DNA of 58,298 nucleotides from Streptomyces sp. ISL-66. Lineage in GTDB: Bacteria > Actinomycetota > Actinomycetes > Streptomycetales > Streptomycetaceae. Made by a program: the position numbers and the translations under genes. Positions 41,683 to 50,891 of the stretch are shown in pieces (position 1 is the stretch's first letter; every line of letters begins with the position of its first letter). Location: the NCBI RefSeq assembly GCF_018614135.1, contig NZ_JAGGOW010000136.1, positions 1 through 58,298 on the forward strand, in the 5' to 3' direction. Below the pieces are notes generated by a model that saw only the letters and a program-made list of their open reading frames with translations, ran no database searches and was not told the origin of the DNA.

Positions 41683-42368
41683 CGGCCGAGCTCGGCCCGT
41701 ACGGCGGCGAGCGCGTCCATCCGGTTCGTCGTGATCGAGTCGACCCCGGCCTTGATCAGCGCGCGCATCGACCGCTTGGTGTCCGGGGTCCAGGCCGACA
41801 CCAGCAGGCCGTCCCGGTGCAGGGCGTCCACCAGCTCCCGGCCGACCAGCCCGAAGCGGTAGTTGAGGAAGCTCGGGGCCACCGCGTCGATCAGCACCCG
41901 GCGAGGCGGCGACAGGGTGGTCCAGGTCAGCGCGATCTCGGCGCCCGGATCGGCGGCGCGCACCGCGAGCATGGTGGCCGGACCGGCGCAGTAGTACGTG
42001 CGGTCGCGCGCTCCGCACTCGCGGACCTGGCCGACGACGGTCCGCACGGCCTCGGCCGTCGCGCCCGGCAGGTCGATCATGACCCGGGACGCCCCGGTTG
42101 CCATCAGGGCGTCGCGCAGGGTCGGGATCCCGCCGCCCGCCAGCTCCTTGAGCTGGGGGGCCGTGACGCCGTCGAGCCGTACGTCGTGGCCCCACAGCCG
42201 CCGCAGGTCCTCGTCGTGGAGCAGTACGGGGACCCCGTCGCGGGTCATTCGCACGTCGATCTCCACGGCGTCCGCCCCGTGGGCGAACGCGGAGCGGATC
42301 GAGGGGAGGGTGTTCTCGCGGACGCGGTAGGGGTCCCCGCGGTGGCCTACGGCGGTCAAGGTGCGCAT
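41679..42368 (-). CDS. Glycerophosphodiester phosphodiesterase
   Basis: 229 aa, cytoplasmic (no signal peptide). TIM-barrel GDPD with GHRGDP, RENTLPSIRSAFAHGAD, AVEIDVRMTRDGVPVLLHD (the catalytic His, metal-binding Glu/Asp and second His all present). It releases glycerol-3-phosphate from deacylated phospholipids. It is the first gene of a GDPD-kinase-regulator unit joined by four-base overlaps. Confidence 0.9.
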   Translation of the reverse strand: MRTLTAVGHRGDPYRVRENTLPSIRSAFAHGADAVEIDVRMTRDGVPVLLHDEDLRRLWGHDVRLDGVTAPQLKELAGGGIPTLRDALMATGASRVMIDLPGATAEAVRTVVGQVRECGARDRTYYCAGPATMLAVRAADPGAEIALTWTTLSPPRRVLIDAVAPSFLNYRFGLVGRELVDALHRDGLLVSAWTPDTKRSMRALIKAGVDSITTNRMDALAAVRAELGR

Positions 42369-42388
42369 GCGACCATTCTGCGCGGGCG

Positions 42389-43414
42389 TCAGGGGGCCAG
42401 CCAGGCGGCGGTGTACGTGTCGATCTCGGCGGCGAGCTCCGCTTTGCCGGCCGGGTCCAGGAACGAGGCCTCCACGGCGTTCTTCGCGAGCTGCGCGAGG
42501 CCGAGCTCGTCGAGGTCGAGCAGCCGGGCGGCCACCGCGTACTCGTTGTTGAGGTCCGAGCCGAACATCGGCGGGTCGTCGCTGTTGATGGTGACGAGCA
42601 CGCCGGCCGCCACCATCTCCTTGACCGGGTGCAGGTCGAGGTCGGTCACCGCGCGGGTGGCGATGTTGGAGGTCGGGCAGACCTCGAGCGCGATGCGGTG
42701 TTCGGCGAGGTAGGCGAGCAGCTCGGGGTCCCGGGTGGCGCTGGTGCCGTGGCCGATGCGCTCGGCGCCCAGCTCGCGGATGGCGTCCCAGATGCTCTCC
42801 GGGCCGGTGGTCTCGCCGGAGTGCGGCACGCTGTGCAGACCGGCGGCGCGGGCCGCGTCGAAGTACGGCTTGAACTGCGGGCGCGGCACGCCGATCTCCG
42901 GGCCGCCGAGGCCGAAGGAGACCAGGCCCTCGGGGCGCAGGTCGACAGCGAGGCGCAGGGTCTCGGCGGCGGCCTCCAGGCCGGCTTCGCCGGGGATGTC
43001 GAAGCACCAGCGCAGGATCACGCCGAGTTCGGCCTCGGCGGCCTTGCGGGCGTCCTCGATGGCCGCCATGAAGGCCTCCTCGTCGATGCCGCGGCGGGTG
43101 GAGGAGTACGGGGTGATGGTCAGTTCGGCGTACCGGATGTTCTGCCGGGCCATGTCGCGGGCGACCTCGAAGGTGAGGTGGCGCACGTCGTCGGGGGTGC
43201 GGACCAGGTCGACGACGGAGAGGTACACGTCGATGAAGTGCCCGAAGTCGGTGAAGGTGAAGTAGTCGGCGAGGGCCTCGGGGTCCGTCGGGACCTTGGA
43301 GTCGGGGTGCCGGGAGGCGAGTTCCGCGACGATGCGGGGCGAGGCCGAACCGACGTGGTGGACGTGGAGTTCGGCCTTGGGCAGCCCCGCGATGAAGGGG
43401 TGCAGGTCGGGCAT
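42389..43414 (-). CDS. add: Adenosine deaminase
   Basis: 341 aa. The zinc-binding pair is in KAELHVHHVGSA (HxH), the catalytic region in SVPHSGETTGP (HxGE), then RIGHGTSATRDPELLAYL and INSDDPPMFG (catalytic Asp pair). It converts adenosine to inosine in purine salvage. The ATG has GGAGG upstream. It ends 20 bp before the GDPD gene on the same strand, so all four could be co-transcribed. One HxH-region residue differs from classical LHLEG enzymes (VHHVG), so substrate preference may differ. Confidence 0.88.
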   Translation of the reverse strand: MPDLHPFIAGLPKAELHVHHVGSASPRIVAELASRHPDSKVPTDPEALADYFTFTDFGHFIDVYLSVVDLVRTPDDVRHLTFEVARDMARQNIRYAELTITPYSSTRRGIDEEAFMAAIEDARKAAEAELGVILRWCFDIPGEAGLEAAAETLRLAVDLRPEGLVSFGLGGPEIGVPRPQFKPYFDAARAAGLHSVPHSGETTGPESIWDAIRELGAERIGHGTSATRDPELLAYLAEHRIALEVCPTSNIATRAVTDLDLHPVKEMVAAGVLVTINSDDPPMFGSDLNNEYAVAARLLDLDELGLAQLAKNAVEASFLDPAGKAELAAEIDTYTAAWLAP

Positions 43415-43523
43415 GAGGGTGCCTCCGGAAGGTCGCGGTGCGGACGGAACGGCCTTCATCGTAGGCAGGACCGGGAGTGTCACAGGCAGCGCATAGCATG
43501 GCTGTACGAGAGGGGGGCGCCTT

Positions 43524-44234
43524 ATGACCGACCAGAGCCCCGAGCCGCGAGACCCGTGGGCGCCGCCGGAGCGGCCCGCGGTCGAACTGGGCAAGCAGCA
43601 GGGCACGCCGGGCGTGTCGGGGGTCCACGACCAGCCGACGATCGCGGGCATGCCGGGTGCGGGTGCGTCCGCGGACACCCCGGTGTCCGGCCAACCGCCC
43701 ACGTCCTCGCCCGCGTCGGCTCCCACGCCCGCGCCCCAGCCGGGTCCGCCGCCCGCCTACGGATATCCGGCCCAGCCGGATCCCGGCGGCTACGGATACC
43801 CGGCCGCGCCGGCCTCCGCGGGCTACGGATACCCCGCGCAGCCGGCCGCCCCGCAGGCGGGGTACGCCGGTTACCCGGCCTACCCCGGGTACCAGGGCCA
43901 CCCCGGATACCCCTACGCGCCCAAGAGCAACGGCTTCGGGATCACCGCGCTCGTGCTCGGGATCATCGCCGTGGTCAGCTGCTACGGCGGCATCGTGTTC
44001 GGGATACCCGCCGTCATCTTCGGCGTGCTGGGCCGCGGCAAGGCCAAGCGCGGCGAGGCCGACAACGACGGGATGGCGCTGGCCGGGATCATCACGGGCG
44101 CGGTCGGCATCGTGGTGAGCTGCCTGTTCATCGCGTTCGCCGTCTTCGCCGTCATGGTCGATGACAGCGGTTACGACTCCGACTACGACTACTCGACTCC
44201 GTACGAGAACACCAAGGTCGTCTACCCGGGCTGA
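43524..44234 (+). CDS. DUF4190 membrane protein with Pro/Gly/Tyr-rich N-terminus
   Basis: 236 aa. Residues 1-135 are disordered with repeated GYGYPAQP-type units; two hydrophobic segments (about 140-172 and 186-215) form the DUF4190 domain, ending in an acidic Tyr/Asp-rich tail (YDSDYDYSTPYEN). Function unknown; such proteins are common in actinobacterial envelopes. GAGAGGGGGG upstream of the ATG. It converges on the NADAR gene. Confidence 0.85.
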   Translation: MTDQSPEPRDPWAPPERPAVELGKQQGTPGVSGVHDQPTIAGMPGAGASADTPVSGQPPTSSPASAPTPAPQPGPPPAYGYPAQPDPGGYGYPAAPASAGYGYPAQPAAPQAGYAGYPAYPGYQGHPGYPYAPKSNGFGITALVLGIIAVVSCYGGIVFGIPAVIFGVLGRGKAKRGEADNDGMALAGIITGAVGIVVSCLFIAFAVFAVMVDDSGYDSDYDYSTPYENTKVVYPG

Positions 44235-44241
44235 GTCGGCC

Positions 44242-44295
44242 TGCCCGCGCGCGGGCAAGGGGGCCGGGCCGGAGCGTCACCGCTCCGGCCCGGCC
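44242..44295. terminator. Bidirectional terminator between DUF4190 and NADAR genes
   Basis: A 15-bp perfect stem (44262-44276/44281-44295) with a TCAC loop, preceded by a 16-bp palindrome TGCCCGCGCGCGGGCA (44242-44257). The NADAR stop codon lies in the loop of the main hairpin. Confidence 0.8.
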
Positions 44296-44843
44296 GGCCC
44301 CGCGCGCAGCCGCTCCCGGGCTTCCATCAGGGCGAAGCCCAGCAGGTTCAGCCCGCGCCAGCGCGCCGGGTCCAGCGCGCGCTCGTCGTCGGCCGCGAGG
44401 CCCACGCCCCAGATCCGGTCCATCGGGCTGGCTTCCACCAGGACCCGGTCCCCGGTGCTCAGCAGGTACGACTTCAGCGCCGGGTCGGAACCGAACTTGT
44501 GCACGCTGCCCGCCACCACCAGCGCGAACCGCTCCCGCGTCCACACCGTGTCGTCGAAGGCGCGCACCAGCCGTCCGGCCTTCTTCGCCTCGGCCGGAGT
44601 CTTCGCTTCCAGCGCCGCCCGCTCGGCCTGCGCGTCGCCGAAGAGCCGGGCCTTTCCGGCCATCATCCAGTGCTCCGCGGTGGCGTACCGCACGTCACCC
44701 ACGGTGAACTCGGACGGCCACCACTGGCTGAGGCAGCTCGGCCCGAGGCTTCCGTCGGCCCGTGGGCGGTGTCCCCAGAACGGCAGGAACTTCACCCGCT
44801 CACCCCGGCTGACCTGCCCGATCAGTTCGTCGATCATCTCCAT
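44277..44843 (-). CDS. NADAR (YbiA-like) family protein
   Basis: 188 aa. The family signature is clear: FLPFWGH, SQWWPSEFTVGDVRYATAEH, WMMAGKARLFGD and the C-terminal GLNLLGFALMEARERLR. YbiA relatives hydrolyse the N-glycosidic bond of reactive riboflavin intermediates, and some NADAR proteins remove ADP-ribose from nucleic acids; which applies here is unknown. Start chosen at MEMIDELIGQ; a longer frame upstream looks non-coding. Confidence 0.87.
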   Translation of the reverse strand: MEMIDELIGQVSRGERVKFLPFWGHRPRADGSLGPSCLSQWWPSEFTVGDVRYATAEHWMMAGKARLFGDAQAERAALEAKTPAEAKKAGRLVRAFDDTVWTRERFALVVAGSVHKFGSDPALKSYLLSTGDRVLVEASPMDRIWGVGLAADDERALDPARWRGLNLLGFALMEARERLRAGPAGPER

Positions 44844-44991
44844 GCACGCGAGTCTCGCAGGAGCCACTGACACTTCGTACGGGTTTTCGGGCGCGCCTCG
44901 ACACATGGTCGACCGATTCCGTCGCGTAATCAAAAGGCAACAACGGAATCACTTGGCCGAGGGGTGCTCCTCTGTCAGGATCGGCACTCAA

Positions 44992-45019
44992 TTCGAGCTG
45001 TAGCTCGAACTGTAGCTAC
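44992..45019. promoter_or_regulatory. Overlapping palindromes before the second aldehyde dehydrogenase
   Basis: TTCGAGC-TGTA-GCTCGAA (44992-45009, perfect) overlaps GTAGCT...AGCTAC (45000-45019). Both contain AGCTGTAGCT-like sequence and lie 19-46 bp before the start codon. Probable operator. Confidence 0.5.
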
Positions 45020-45037
45020 GGAGAGCGTGAGAGCGTT

Positions 45038-46567
45038 ATGGGCAACCGCTTCCAGGTCACGGTCCAGGTCAAGGACCGCTTCGCAGAGGGCGCGCAGTAC
45101 ATCGACGGGCAGCTGCGGCCCGGCACCTCAGGACGGTCACACACCGTGGTCGACCCGGCGACCGGCGAGGAGGTGCTCACCTACGAGCTGGCCTCCACCG
45201 AAGACGTCGACGCGGCCGTCGCCGCCGCCAAGCGGGCCTTCCCCGGCTGGTCCGGCGCCACCCCCGGCGAGCGCTCCGAGGCGCTGCACCGGCTGGCGGC
45301 CGTGCTGGCGGAGCGGGCCGAGGAATTCGCGCACGTGGAGTCCCTCCAGTGCGGCAAACCCGTCAAGCTGTCGACGGAGTTCGACGTGCCGGGGACGATC
45401 GACAACACCGCCTTCTTCGCGGGAGCCGCGCGCCACCTCCAGGGGCAGGCCGCCGCCGAGTACTCCGGGGACCACACCTCGTACGTACGACGGGAGGCGA
45501 TCGGGGTCGTGGGCTCCATCGCGCCCTGGAACTATCCGCTGCAGATGGCCGCCTGGAAGATCCTTCCGGCGATCGCCGCGGGCAACACCATCGTCCTCAA
45601 GCCGGCCGAGCTCACCCCGCTGACCTCCCTGATGTTCGCCCAGGCGGCCAAGGAGGCGGGCCTGCCCGACGGCGTGGTCAACATCGTCACCGGGGCCGGC
45701 CGGGACGCGGGCGAGCACCTGGTCGGCCACCCGGACGTGGTGATGACCTCCTTCACCGGGTCCACCGCCGTCGGCAAGCGGGTCGCCGAGATCGCCACCG
45801 CCACCGTCAAGCGGCTCCACCTGGAGCTCGGCGGCAAGGCCCCCTTCCTGGTCTTCGACGACGCCGACCTGGAGGCCGCCGCGCACGGAGCCGTCGCCGC
45901 CTCCCTCATCAACACCGGGCAGGACTGCACCGCCGCCACCCGCGCCTACGTCCAGCGCCCGCTGCACGACGCCTTCGTCGCCCGGGTCGCCGAGCTGATG
46001 GGGGGCGTCCGCGTCGGAGACCCCTTCGACCCGGCCACCGACCTCGGCCCGCTGGTCTCGCACGCCCAGCGCGACCGGGTCGCCGGCTTCGTCGAGCGGG
46101 CCCGTGCGTACGCCACCGTCGTCACCGGCGGCGAGATCCCCGCGGGAGACCTCGCGGACGGCGCGTACTACCGGCCCACCCTGATTTCCGGCGCCGCGCA
46201 GGACAGCGAGGTGGTCCAGTCCGAGATCTTCGGCCCGGTCCTCGTCGTCCTGCCCTTCGACACCGACGACGAGGGCCTCGCGCTGGCCAACGACACCCCC
46301 TACGGCCTCGCGGCCTCCGCCTGGAGCCGCGACGTCTACCGGGCGAACCGCGCCACCCGCGAGCTCAAGGCGGGCTGCGTCTGGGTCAACGACCACATCC
46401 CGATCATCAGCGAGATGCCGCACGGGGGCTACAAGTCCAGCGGCTTCGGAAAGGACATGAGCACGTATTCCTTCGAGGAGTACACGCAGGTCAAGCACGT
46501 GATGTACGACAACACCGCGGTCGCCGCGAAGGATTGGCACCGCACGATCTTCGGGGACCGCACCTAA
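45038..46567 (+). CDS. Gamma-aminobutyraldehyde dehydrogenase family protein (second copy)
   Basis: 509 aa; the first ~20 residues (MGNRFQVTVQVKDRFAEGAQ) extend the N-terminus compared with the copy at 35023. Catalytic glutamate in ELGGKAPFLVFDDAD, nucleophile in NTGQDCTAATR. It heads the potABC cluster and probably oxidises 4-aminobutanal or a gamma-glutamyl derivative to the acid. The two copies are clearly homologous but far from identical, so not a recent duplication. Confidence 0.88.
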   Translation: MGNRFQVTVQVKDRFAEGAQYIDGQLRPGTSGRSHTVVDPATGEEVLTYELASTEDVDAAVAAAKRAFPGWSGATPGERSEALHRLAAVLAERAEEFAHVESLQCGKPVKLSTEFDVPGTIDNTAFFAGAARHLQGQAAAEYSGDHTSYVRREAIGVVGSIAPWNYPLQMAAWKILPAIAAGNTIVLKPAELTPLTSLMFAQAAKEAGLPDGVVNIVTGAGRDAGEHLVGHPDVVMTSFTGSTAVGKRVAEIATATVKRLHLELGGKAPFLVFDDADLEAAAHGAVAASLINTGQDCTAATRAYVQRPLHDAFVARVAELMGGVRVGDPFDPATDLGPLVSHAQRDRVAGFVERARAYATVVTGGEIPAGDLADGAYYRPTLISGAAQDSEVVQSEIFGPVLVVLPFDTDDEGLALANDTPYGLAASAWSRDVYRANRATRELKAGCVWVNDHIPIISEMPHGGYKSSGFGKDMSTYSFEEYTQVKHVMYDNTAVAAKDWHRTIFGDRT

Positions 46568-46641
46568 CACTTCGCGGCTGCCGCCGCGGGGCACTCGCCG
46601 CCTGACCAGCGGCCCGCACCCATCCCGAAAGGGCACCTCCC

Positions 46642-47892
46642 ATGGAGCAGTTCGAGCCCGACCGCCTCTCGGCGGCGCAACTCGCCGCGATGCGACGCAG
46701 CATCGACAGCGGACGCGGCGCCCTGACCCGCCGTTCGCTGCTGCGCGTCGGCGGAGTCGGAGCGCTCACCCTCGGCGGCCTGTCCGCGCTCGCCGGCTGC
46801 GGCATCCCGCCCGCGAAACGCGAAGGCGACACGGCGAAGTCCTCCGACGACCACTCGGAGCAGGAGAAGGAGATCAACTTCTCCAACTGGACCGAGTACA
46901 TGGACACCAGCGAGGACGAGAAGTCCCGTCCCACGCTGGAGGAGTTCACCAAGCGGACCGGGATCAAGGTCAAGTACACCGAGGACATCAACGACAACGT
47001 CGAGTTCTTCGGCAAGATCAAGCCGCAGCTCGCGGCCGGCCAGGACACCGGCCGCGACCTGATCGTGGTCACCGACTGGCTCGCCTCGCGCATCATCCGC
47101 CTGGGCTGGGCACAGAAGCTGGATCCGGCCCACCTCCCGCACGCCTACGCCAATCTGATCCCGCAGTTCCGCAACCCCGACTGGGACCCGGGCCGCGCGT
47201 ACAGCTACCCGTGGACCGGCCTCGACACCGTCATCGCCTACAACACCAAGGCCACCGGCGGGAAGAAGGTCGACTCCGTCACGCAGATGCTCGACGACCC
47301 CTCGCTCAAGGGCCGCGTCGGCTTCCTCACCGAGATGCGCGACAGCGTCGGGATGACGCTCCTCGACCAGGGCAAGGACCCGGCGAACTTCACGGACTCC
47401 GACTACGACGAGGCGATCGGCCGGCTCCAGAAGGGCGTGGACAAGAACCAGATCCGCCGCTTCACCGGCAACGACTACACCTCGGACCTCGACAAGGGCG
47501 ACCTCGCAGCCTGCCTGGCCTGGGCCGGCGACGTCATCCAGCTCCAGGCCGGGAACCCGGACATCCAGTACGCGATCCCGGCGGCCGGCTACATCAGCTC
47601 CAGCGACAACCTCCTGGTCCCCGCGAAGGCCCGGCACAAGGCCAACGCGGAGAAGCTCATCGACTACTACTACGAGCCGGCGGTGGCCGCCCAACTGGCC
47701 GCGTTCATCAGCTACGTCTGCCCCGTCGAGGGCGTCAAGGACGAGCTGGCCAAGATCGACCCGGCGCTCGCGGACAACGTCCTGATCGTTCCGGACAAGG
47801 AGATGGCCGCCAAGTCGCACGCCTTCCGCTCCCTCACCAGCGCGGAAGAGACGGCGTACGAGGAGAAGTTCGCCAAGCTCATCGGAGCCTGA
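46642..47892 (+). CDS. Polyamine ABC transporter substrate-binding lipoprotein
   Basis: 416 aa. Twin-arginine signal TRRSLLRVGG (Arg30-Arg31) and lipobox LAGC (Cys53). PotD-like: SNWTEYMDTSEDEKSRPTLE, YTEDINDNVEFFGK, RRFTGNDYTSDLDKGDLA. First of potD-A-B-C order, with the transporter genes following at once. Putrescine or spermidine is the likely ligand from family and context. Confidence 0.9.
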   Translation: MEQFEPDRLSAAQLAAMRRSIDSGRGALTRRSLLRVGGVGALTLGGLSALAGCGIPPAKREGDTAKSSDDHSEQEKEINFSNWTEYMDTSEDEKSRPTLEEFTKRTGIKVKYTEDINDNVEFFGKIKPQLAAGQDTGRDLIVVTDWLASRIIRLGWAQKLDPAHLPHAYANLIPQFRNPDWDPGRAYSYPWTGLDTVIAYNTKATGGKKVDSVTQMLDDPSLKGRVGFLTEMRDSVGMTLLDQGKDPANFTDSDYDEAIGRLQKGVDKNQIRRFTGNDYTSDLDKGDLAACLAWAGDVIQLQAGNPDIQYAIPAAGYISSSDNLLVPAKARHKANAEKLIDYYYEPAVAAQLAAFISYVCPVEGVKDELAKIDPALADNVLIVPDKEMAAKSHAFRSLTSAEETAYEEKFAKLIGA

Positions 47893-47975
47893 CGGGTCCC
47901 GCCGCCCCCCACCGGCACCGGCACCCGTACCGGCACCCGCCCCTTCCACGTCACCACCACCGAAGGCCCAGGCCC

Positions 47976-49127
47976 ATGACTGACAAGACCGCGGGCGGCG
48001 ACGTCCGCCTCGCCGGGATCAGCAAGCACTACGGTTCCTTCACCGCCGTGCATCCGCTGGATCTCACCATCCCCCAGGGGTCCTTCTTCGCCCTGCTCGG
48101 CGCCTCCGGCTGCGGGAAGACCACCACCCTGCGCATGATCGCCGGCCTGGAGGAGCCCTCGACCGGCACCGTGAGCCTCGGCGACCGCGAGGTCACCCAC
48201 CTGCCGCCGTACAAGCGGCCCGTCAACACGGTCTTCCAGAGCTACGCGCTCTTCCCGCACCTGGACGTCCGCGAGAACATCGCCTTCGGGCTGCGCCGCC
48301 GGGGCATCAAGTCCGTCAAGAAGCAGGTCGACGACATGCTGGAGCTGGTCCAGCTCGGCCAGTTCGGCCGGCGCAAGCCGCACCAGCTCTCCGGCGGCCA
48401 GCAGCAGCGCGTCGCCGTGGCCCGCGCGCTCATCAACCACCCGCAGGTCCTCCTCCTCGACGAGCCGCTCGGCGCCCTCGACCTCAAGCTGCGCCGCCAG
48501 ATGCAGCTGGAGCTGAAGAGGATCCAGACCGAGGTCGGCATCACCTTCGTGCACGTCACGCACGACCAGGAGGAGGCCATGACCATGGCCGACACGGTCG
48601 CGGTGATGAACGGCGGCCGCGTCGAGCAGCTGGGCGCCCCGGCCGAGCTGTACGAGAACCCGAAGACGACCTTCGTGGCGAACTTCCTCGGCACCTCCAA
48701 CCTCATCGAGGCCGAGGTCCTGGAGGCCGGTCCGGCTGACGTCGTGGTCGGCTCGGCGGGCGCGAAGCTGCGCGTCCCGGCGGCGCGGTGTTCGACCACA
48801 CCCCGCGCCGGCGGAAAGCTGCTGGTCGGGGTGCGTCCGGAGAAGATCTCCCTGGTCCACGCGGACGAGGAGGACGCCATCGCGGCCGGCCGCAACAAGG
48901 TGGCCGGCAAGATCGCCGACTCCTCCTTCATCGGCGTCTCCACCCAGTACGTCATCGACAGCCCGGTCTGCTCCGAGTTGGAGGTGTACGTCCAGAACAT
49001 CGAGCGCGACGCCCGCCTCGTCCCCGGCGCCGACGTGATATTGCACTGGAACCCGGCCCACACCTTCGGGCTCGACGCGGCCCAGGACATCGACGCCGGC
49101 ATCGAGACGGTCGAGGAGGGCGCGTGA
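47976..49127 (+). CDS. potA: Polyamine ABC transporter ATPase PotA
   Basis: 383 aa. Walker A GASGCGKTT (about 44-52), Q-loop FQSYALFPH, signature LSGGQQQRVAVARAL, Walker B VLLLDEPLGALD, switch THDQEEAMTMAD; C-terminal TOBE domain (about 290-365). Typical PotA length. Its stop overlaps the potB GTG (GTGA). Confidence 0.94.
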   Translation: MTDKTAGGDVRLAGISKHYGSFTAVHPLDLTIPQGSFFALLGASGCGKTTTLRMIAGLEEPSTGTVSLGDREVTHLPPYKRPVNTVFQSYALFPHLDVRENIAFGLRRRGIKSVKKQVDDMLELVQLGQFGRRKPHQLSGGQQQRVAVARALINHPQVLLLDEPLGALDLKLRRQMQLELKRIQTEVGITFVHVTHDQEEAMTMADTVAVMNGGRVEQLGAPAELYENPKTTFVANFLGTSNLIEAEVLEAGPADVVVGSAGAKLRVPAARCSTTPRAGGKLLVGVRPEKISLVHADEEDAIAAGRNKVAGKIADSSFIGVSTQYVIDSPVCSELEVYVQNIERDARLVPGADVILHWNPAHTFGLDAAQDIDAGIETVEEGA

Positions 49128-50053
49128 GCGCCCCCGCCGCGCTGCCCGAGGCCGTCGTCGCCGACGGGCCCCCGGTCCACAAGCCGTCCCTGAAGAAGCG
49201 ACTGATCCCGTACTGGCTGCTGCTCCCGGGCATCTTGTGGCTGCTCGTCTTCTTCGTGCTGCCGATGATCTACCAGGCCTCGACCTCGGTGCAGACCGGC
49301 TCCCTCGAAGAGGGCTTCAAGGTCAGCTGGCACTTCCAGACGTACTGGGACGCCTTCACCGGCTACTACCCGCAGTTCCTGCGCTCCCTGCTCTACGCCG
49401 GCACCGCGACCGCGCTGTGCCTGCTGCTGGGCTACCCGCTGGCCTATCTGATCGCCTTCAAGGCCGGACGGTGGCGGGGCCTCCTGCTGGTGCTGGTCAT
49501 CGCCCCGTTCTTCACCAGCTTCCTGATCCGCACCCTCGCCTGGAAGACGATCCTGGCCGACGGCGGCCCGGTGGTCGGCGTCCTCAACACGGTCGGCTTC
49601 CTGGACGTCACCAGCTGGCTCGGCATGACCGAGGGCGACCGCGTCCTCGCCACGCCGCTCGCGGTCGTCTGCGGTCTGACGTACAACTTCCTCCCCTTCA
49701 TGATCCTGCCGCTCTACACCTCGCTGGAGCGCATCGACACCCGCCTCCACGAGGCGGCCGGGGACCTGTACGCCCGCCCCGCCACGGTCTTCCGCAAGGT
49801 GACCTTCCCGCTCTCCATGCCGGGCGTGGTCTCCGGAACCCTGCTCACCTTCATCCCGGCGAGCGGCGACTACGTCAACGCCGAACTGCTCGGCTCCACG
49901 GACACCCGGATGATCGGCAACGTCATCCAGTCGCAGTACCTGCGCATCCTCGACTACCCGACGGCGGCCGCGCTGTCCTTCATCCTCATGGCCATCGTGC
50001 TCGTCATGGTCACCATCTACATCCGCCGAGCGGGGACGGAGGACCTGGTCTGA
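49124..50053 (+). CDS. potB: Polyamine ABC transporter permease PotB
   Basis: 309 aa, GTG start overlapping potA. Six membrane segments (first about 29-50) and the EAA-type loop LHEAAGDLYARPATVFRKVT (about 212-231) that docks with PotA. Overlaps potC by one base (TGATG). Confidence 0.93.
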   Translation: MSAPAALPEAVVADGPPVHKPSLKKRLIPYWLLLPGILWLLVFFVLPMIYQASTSVQTGSLEEGFKVSWHFQTYWDAFTGYYPQFLRSLLYAGTATALCLLLGYPLAYLIAFKAGRWRGLLLVLVIAPFFTSFLIRTLAWKTILADGGPVVGVLNTVGFLDVTSWLGMTEGDRVLATPLAVVCGLTYNFLPFMILPLYTSLERIDTRLHEAAGDLYARPATVFRKVTFPLSMPGVVSGTLLTFIPASGDYVNAELLGSTDTRMIGNVIQSQYLRILDYPTAAALSFILMAIVLVMVTIYIRRAGTEDLV

Positions 50054-50859
50054 TGAAGAGCGCCACCACCTGGCTGCGCCGCAATCTGGTCGTGATCGCG
50101 GGGCTCGGCACGCTCGCCTACATGATCCTGCCGAACGTCGTCGTCACGGTCTTCTCCTTCAACAACCCGGCAGGGCGCTTCAACTACGCCTGGCAGGAGT
50201 TCTCCCTCGACGCGTGGAAGGACCCCTGCGGAGTCGCCGACCTGTGCACCTCCCTCTCGCTCTCCCTCCAGATCGCCCTGTGGGCGACCATCGGCGCGAC
50301 CGCGCTGGGTACGGCGATCGCCTTCGCGATGGTCCGCTACCGCTTCCGGGGGCGCGGCGCGGTCAACTCGCTGATCTTCCTGCCGATGGCCATGCCCGAG
50401 ATCGTGATGGCCGCCTCGCTGCTCGCCCTCTTCCTCAACATGGGCATCCAGCTGGGCTTCTGGACGATCCTGATCGCCCACGTCATGTTCTGCCTCAGCT
50501 TCGTCGTCGCCGCCGTCAAGGCCCGCGTCCTGTCCATGGACCCCCGGCTGGAGGAAGCCGCCCGCGATCTCTACGCCGGTCCCGTGCAGACCTTCGTGCG
50601 GGTCACCCTGCCGATCGCGGCCCCCGGCATCGCGGCGGGCGCGCTGCTCTCCTTCGCGCTCTCCTTCGACGACTTCATCATCACCAACTTCAACTCGGGC
50701 AACACCGTCACCTTCCCCATGTTCGTGTGGGGATCGGCCCAGCGCGGTACGCCTGTACAGATCAACGTCATCGGCACGGCGATGTTCGTCATCGCGGTGC
50801 TGGTGGTCCTCGCCGGCCAGATGGTCGGCGACCGCCGCAAGAAGGCACAGCCCAAGTAG
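50053..50859 (+). CDS. potC: Polyamine ABC transporter permease PotC
   Basis: 268 aa. Six membrane segments, first about residues 12-34 (VVIAGLGTLAYMILPNVVVT), and the coupling loop LEEAARDLYAGPVQTFVRVT (about 166-185). With PotA, PotB and the binding protein it completes a polyamine importer. 32 bp separate it from the flavoenzyme gene. Confidence 0.93.
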   Translation: MKSATTWLRRNLVVIAGLGTLAYMILPNVVVTVFSFNNPAGRFNYAWQEFSLDAWKDPCGVADLCTSLSLSLQIALWATIGATALGTAIAFAMVRYRFRGRGAVNSLIFLPMAMPEIVMAASLLALFLNMGIQLGFWTILIAHVMFCLSFVVAAVKARVLSMDPRLEEAARDLYAGPVQTFVRVTLPIAAPGIAAGALLSFALSFDDFIITNFNSGNTVTFPMFVWGSAQRGTPVQINVIGTAMFVIAVLVVLAGQMVGDRRKKAQPK

Positions 50860-50891
50860 CACCTCGCCGTACCCGTTGGGAGTTGGAAGAC

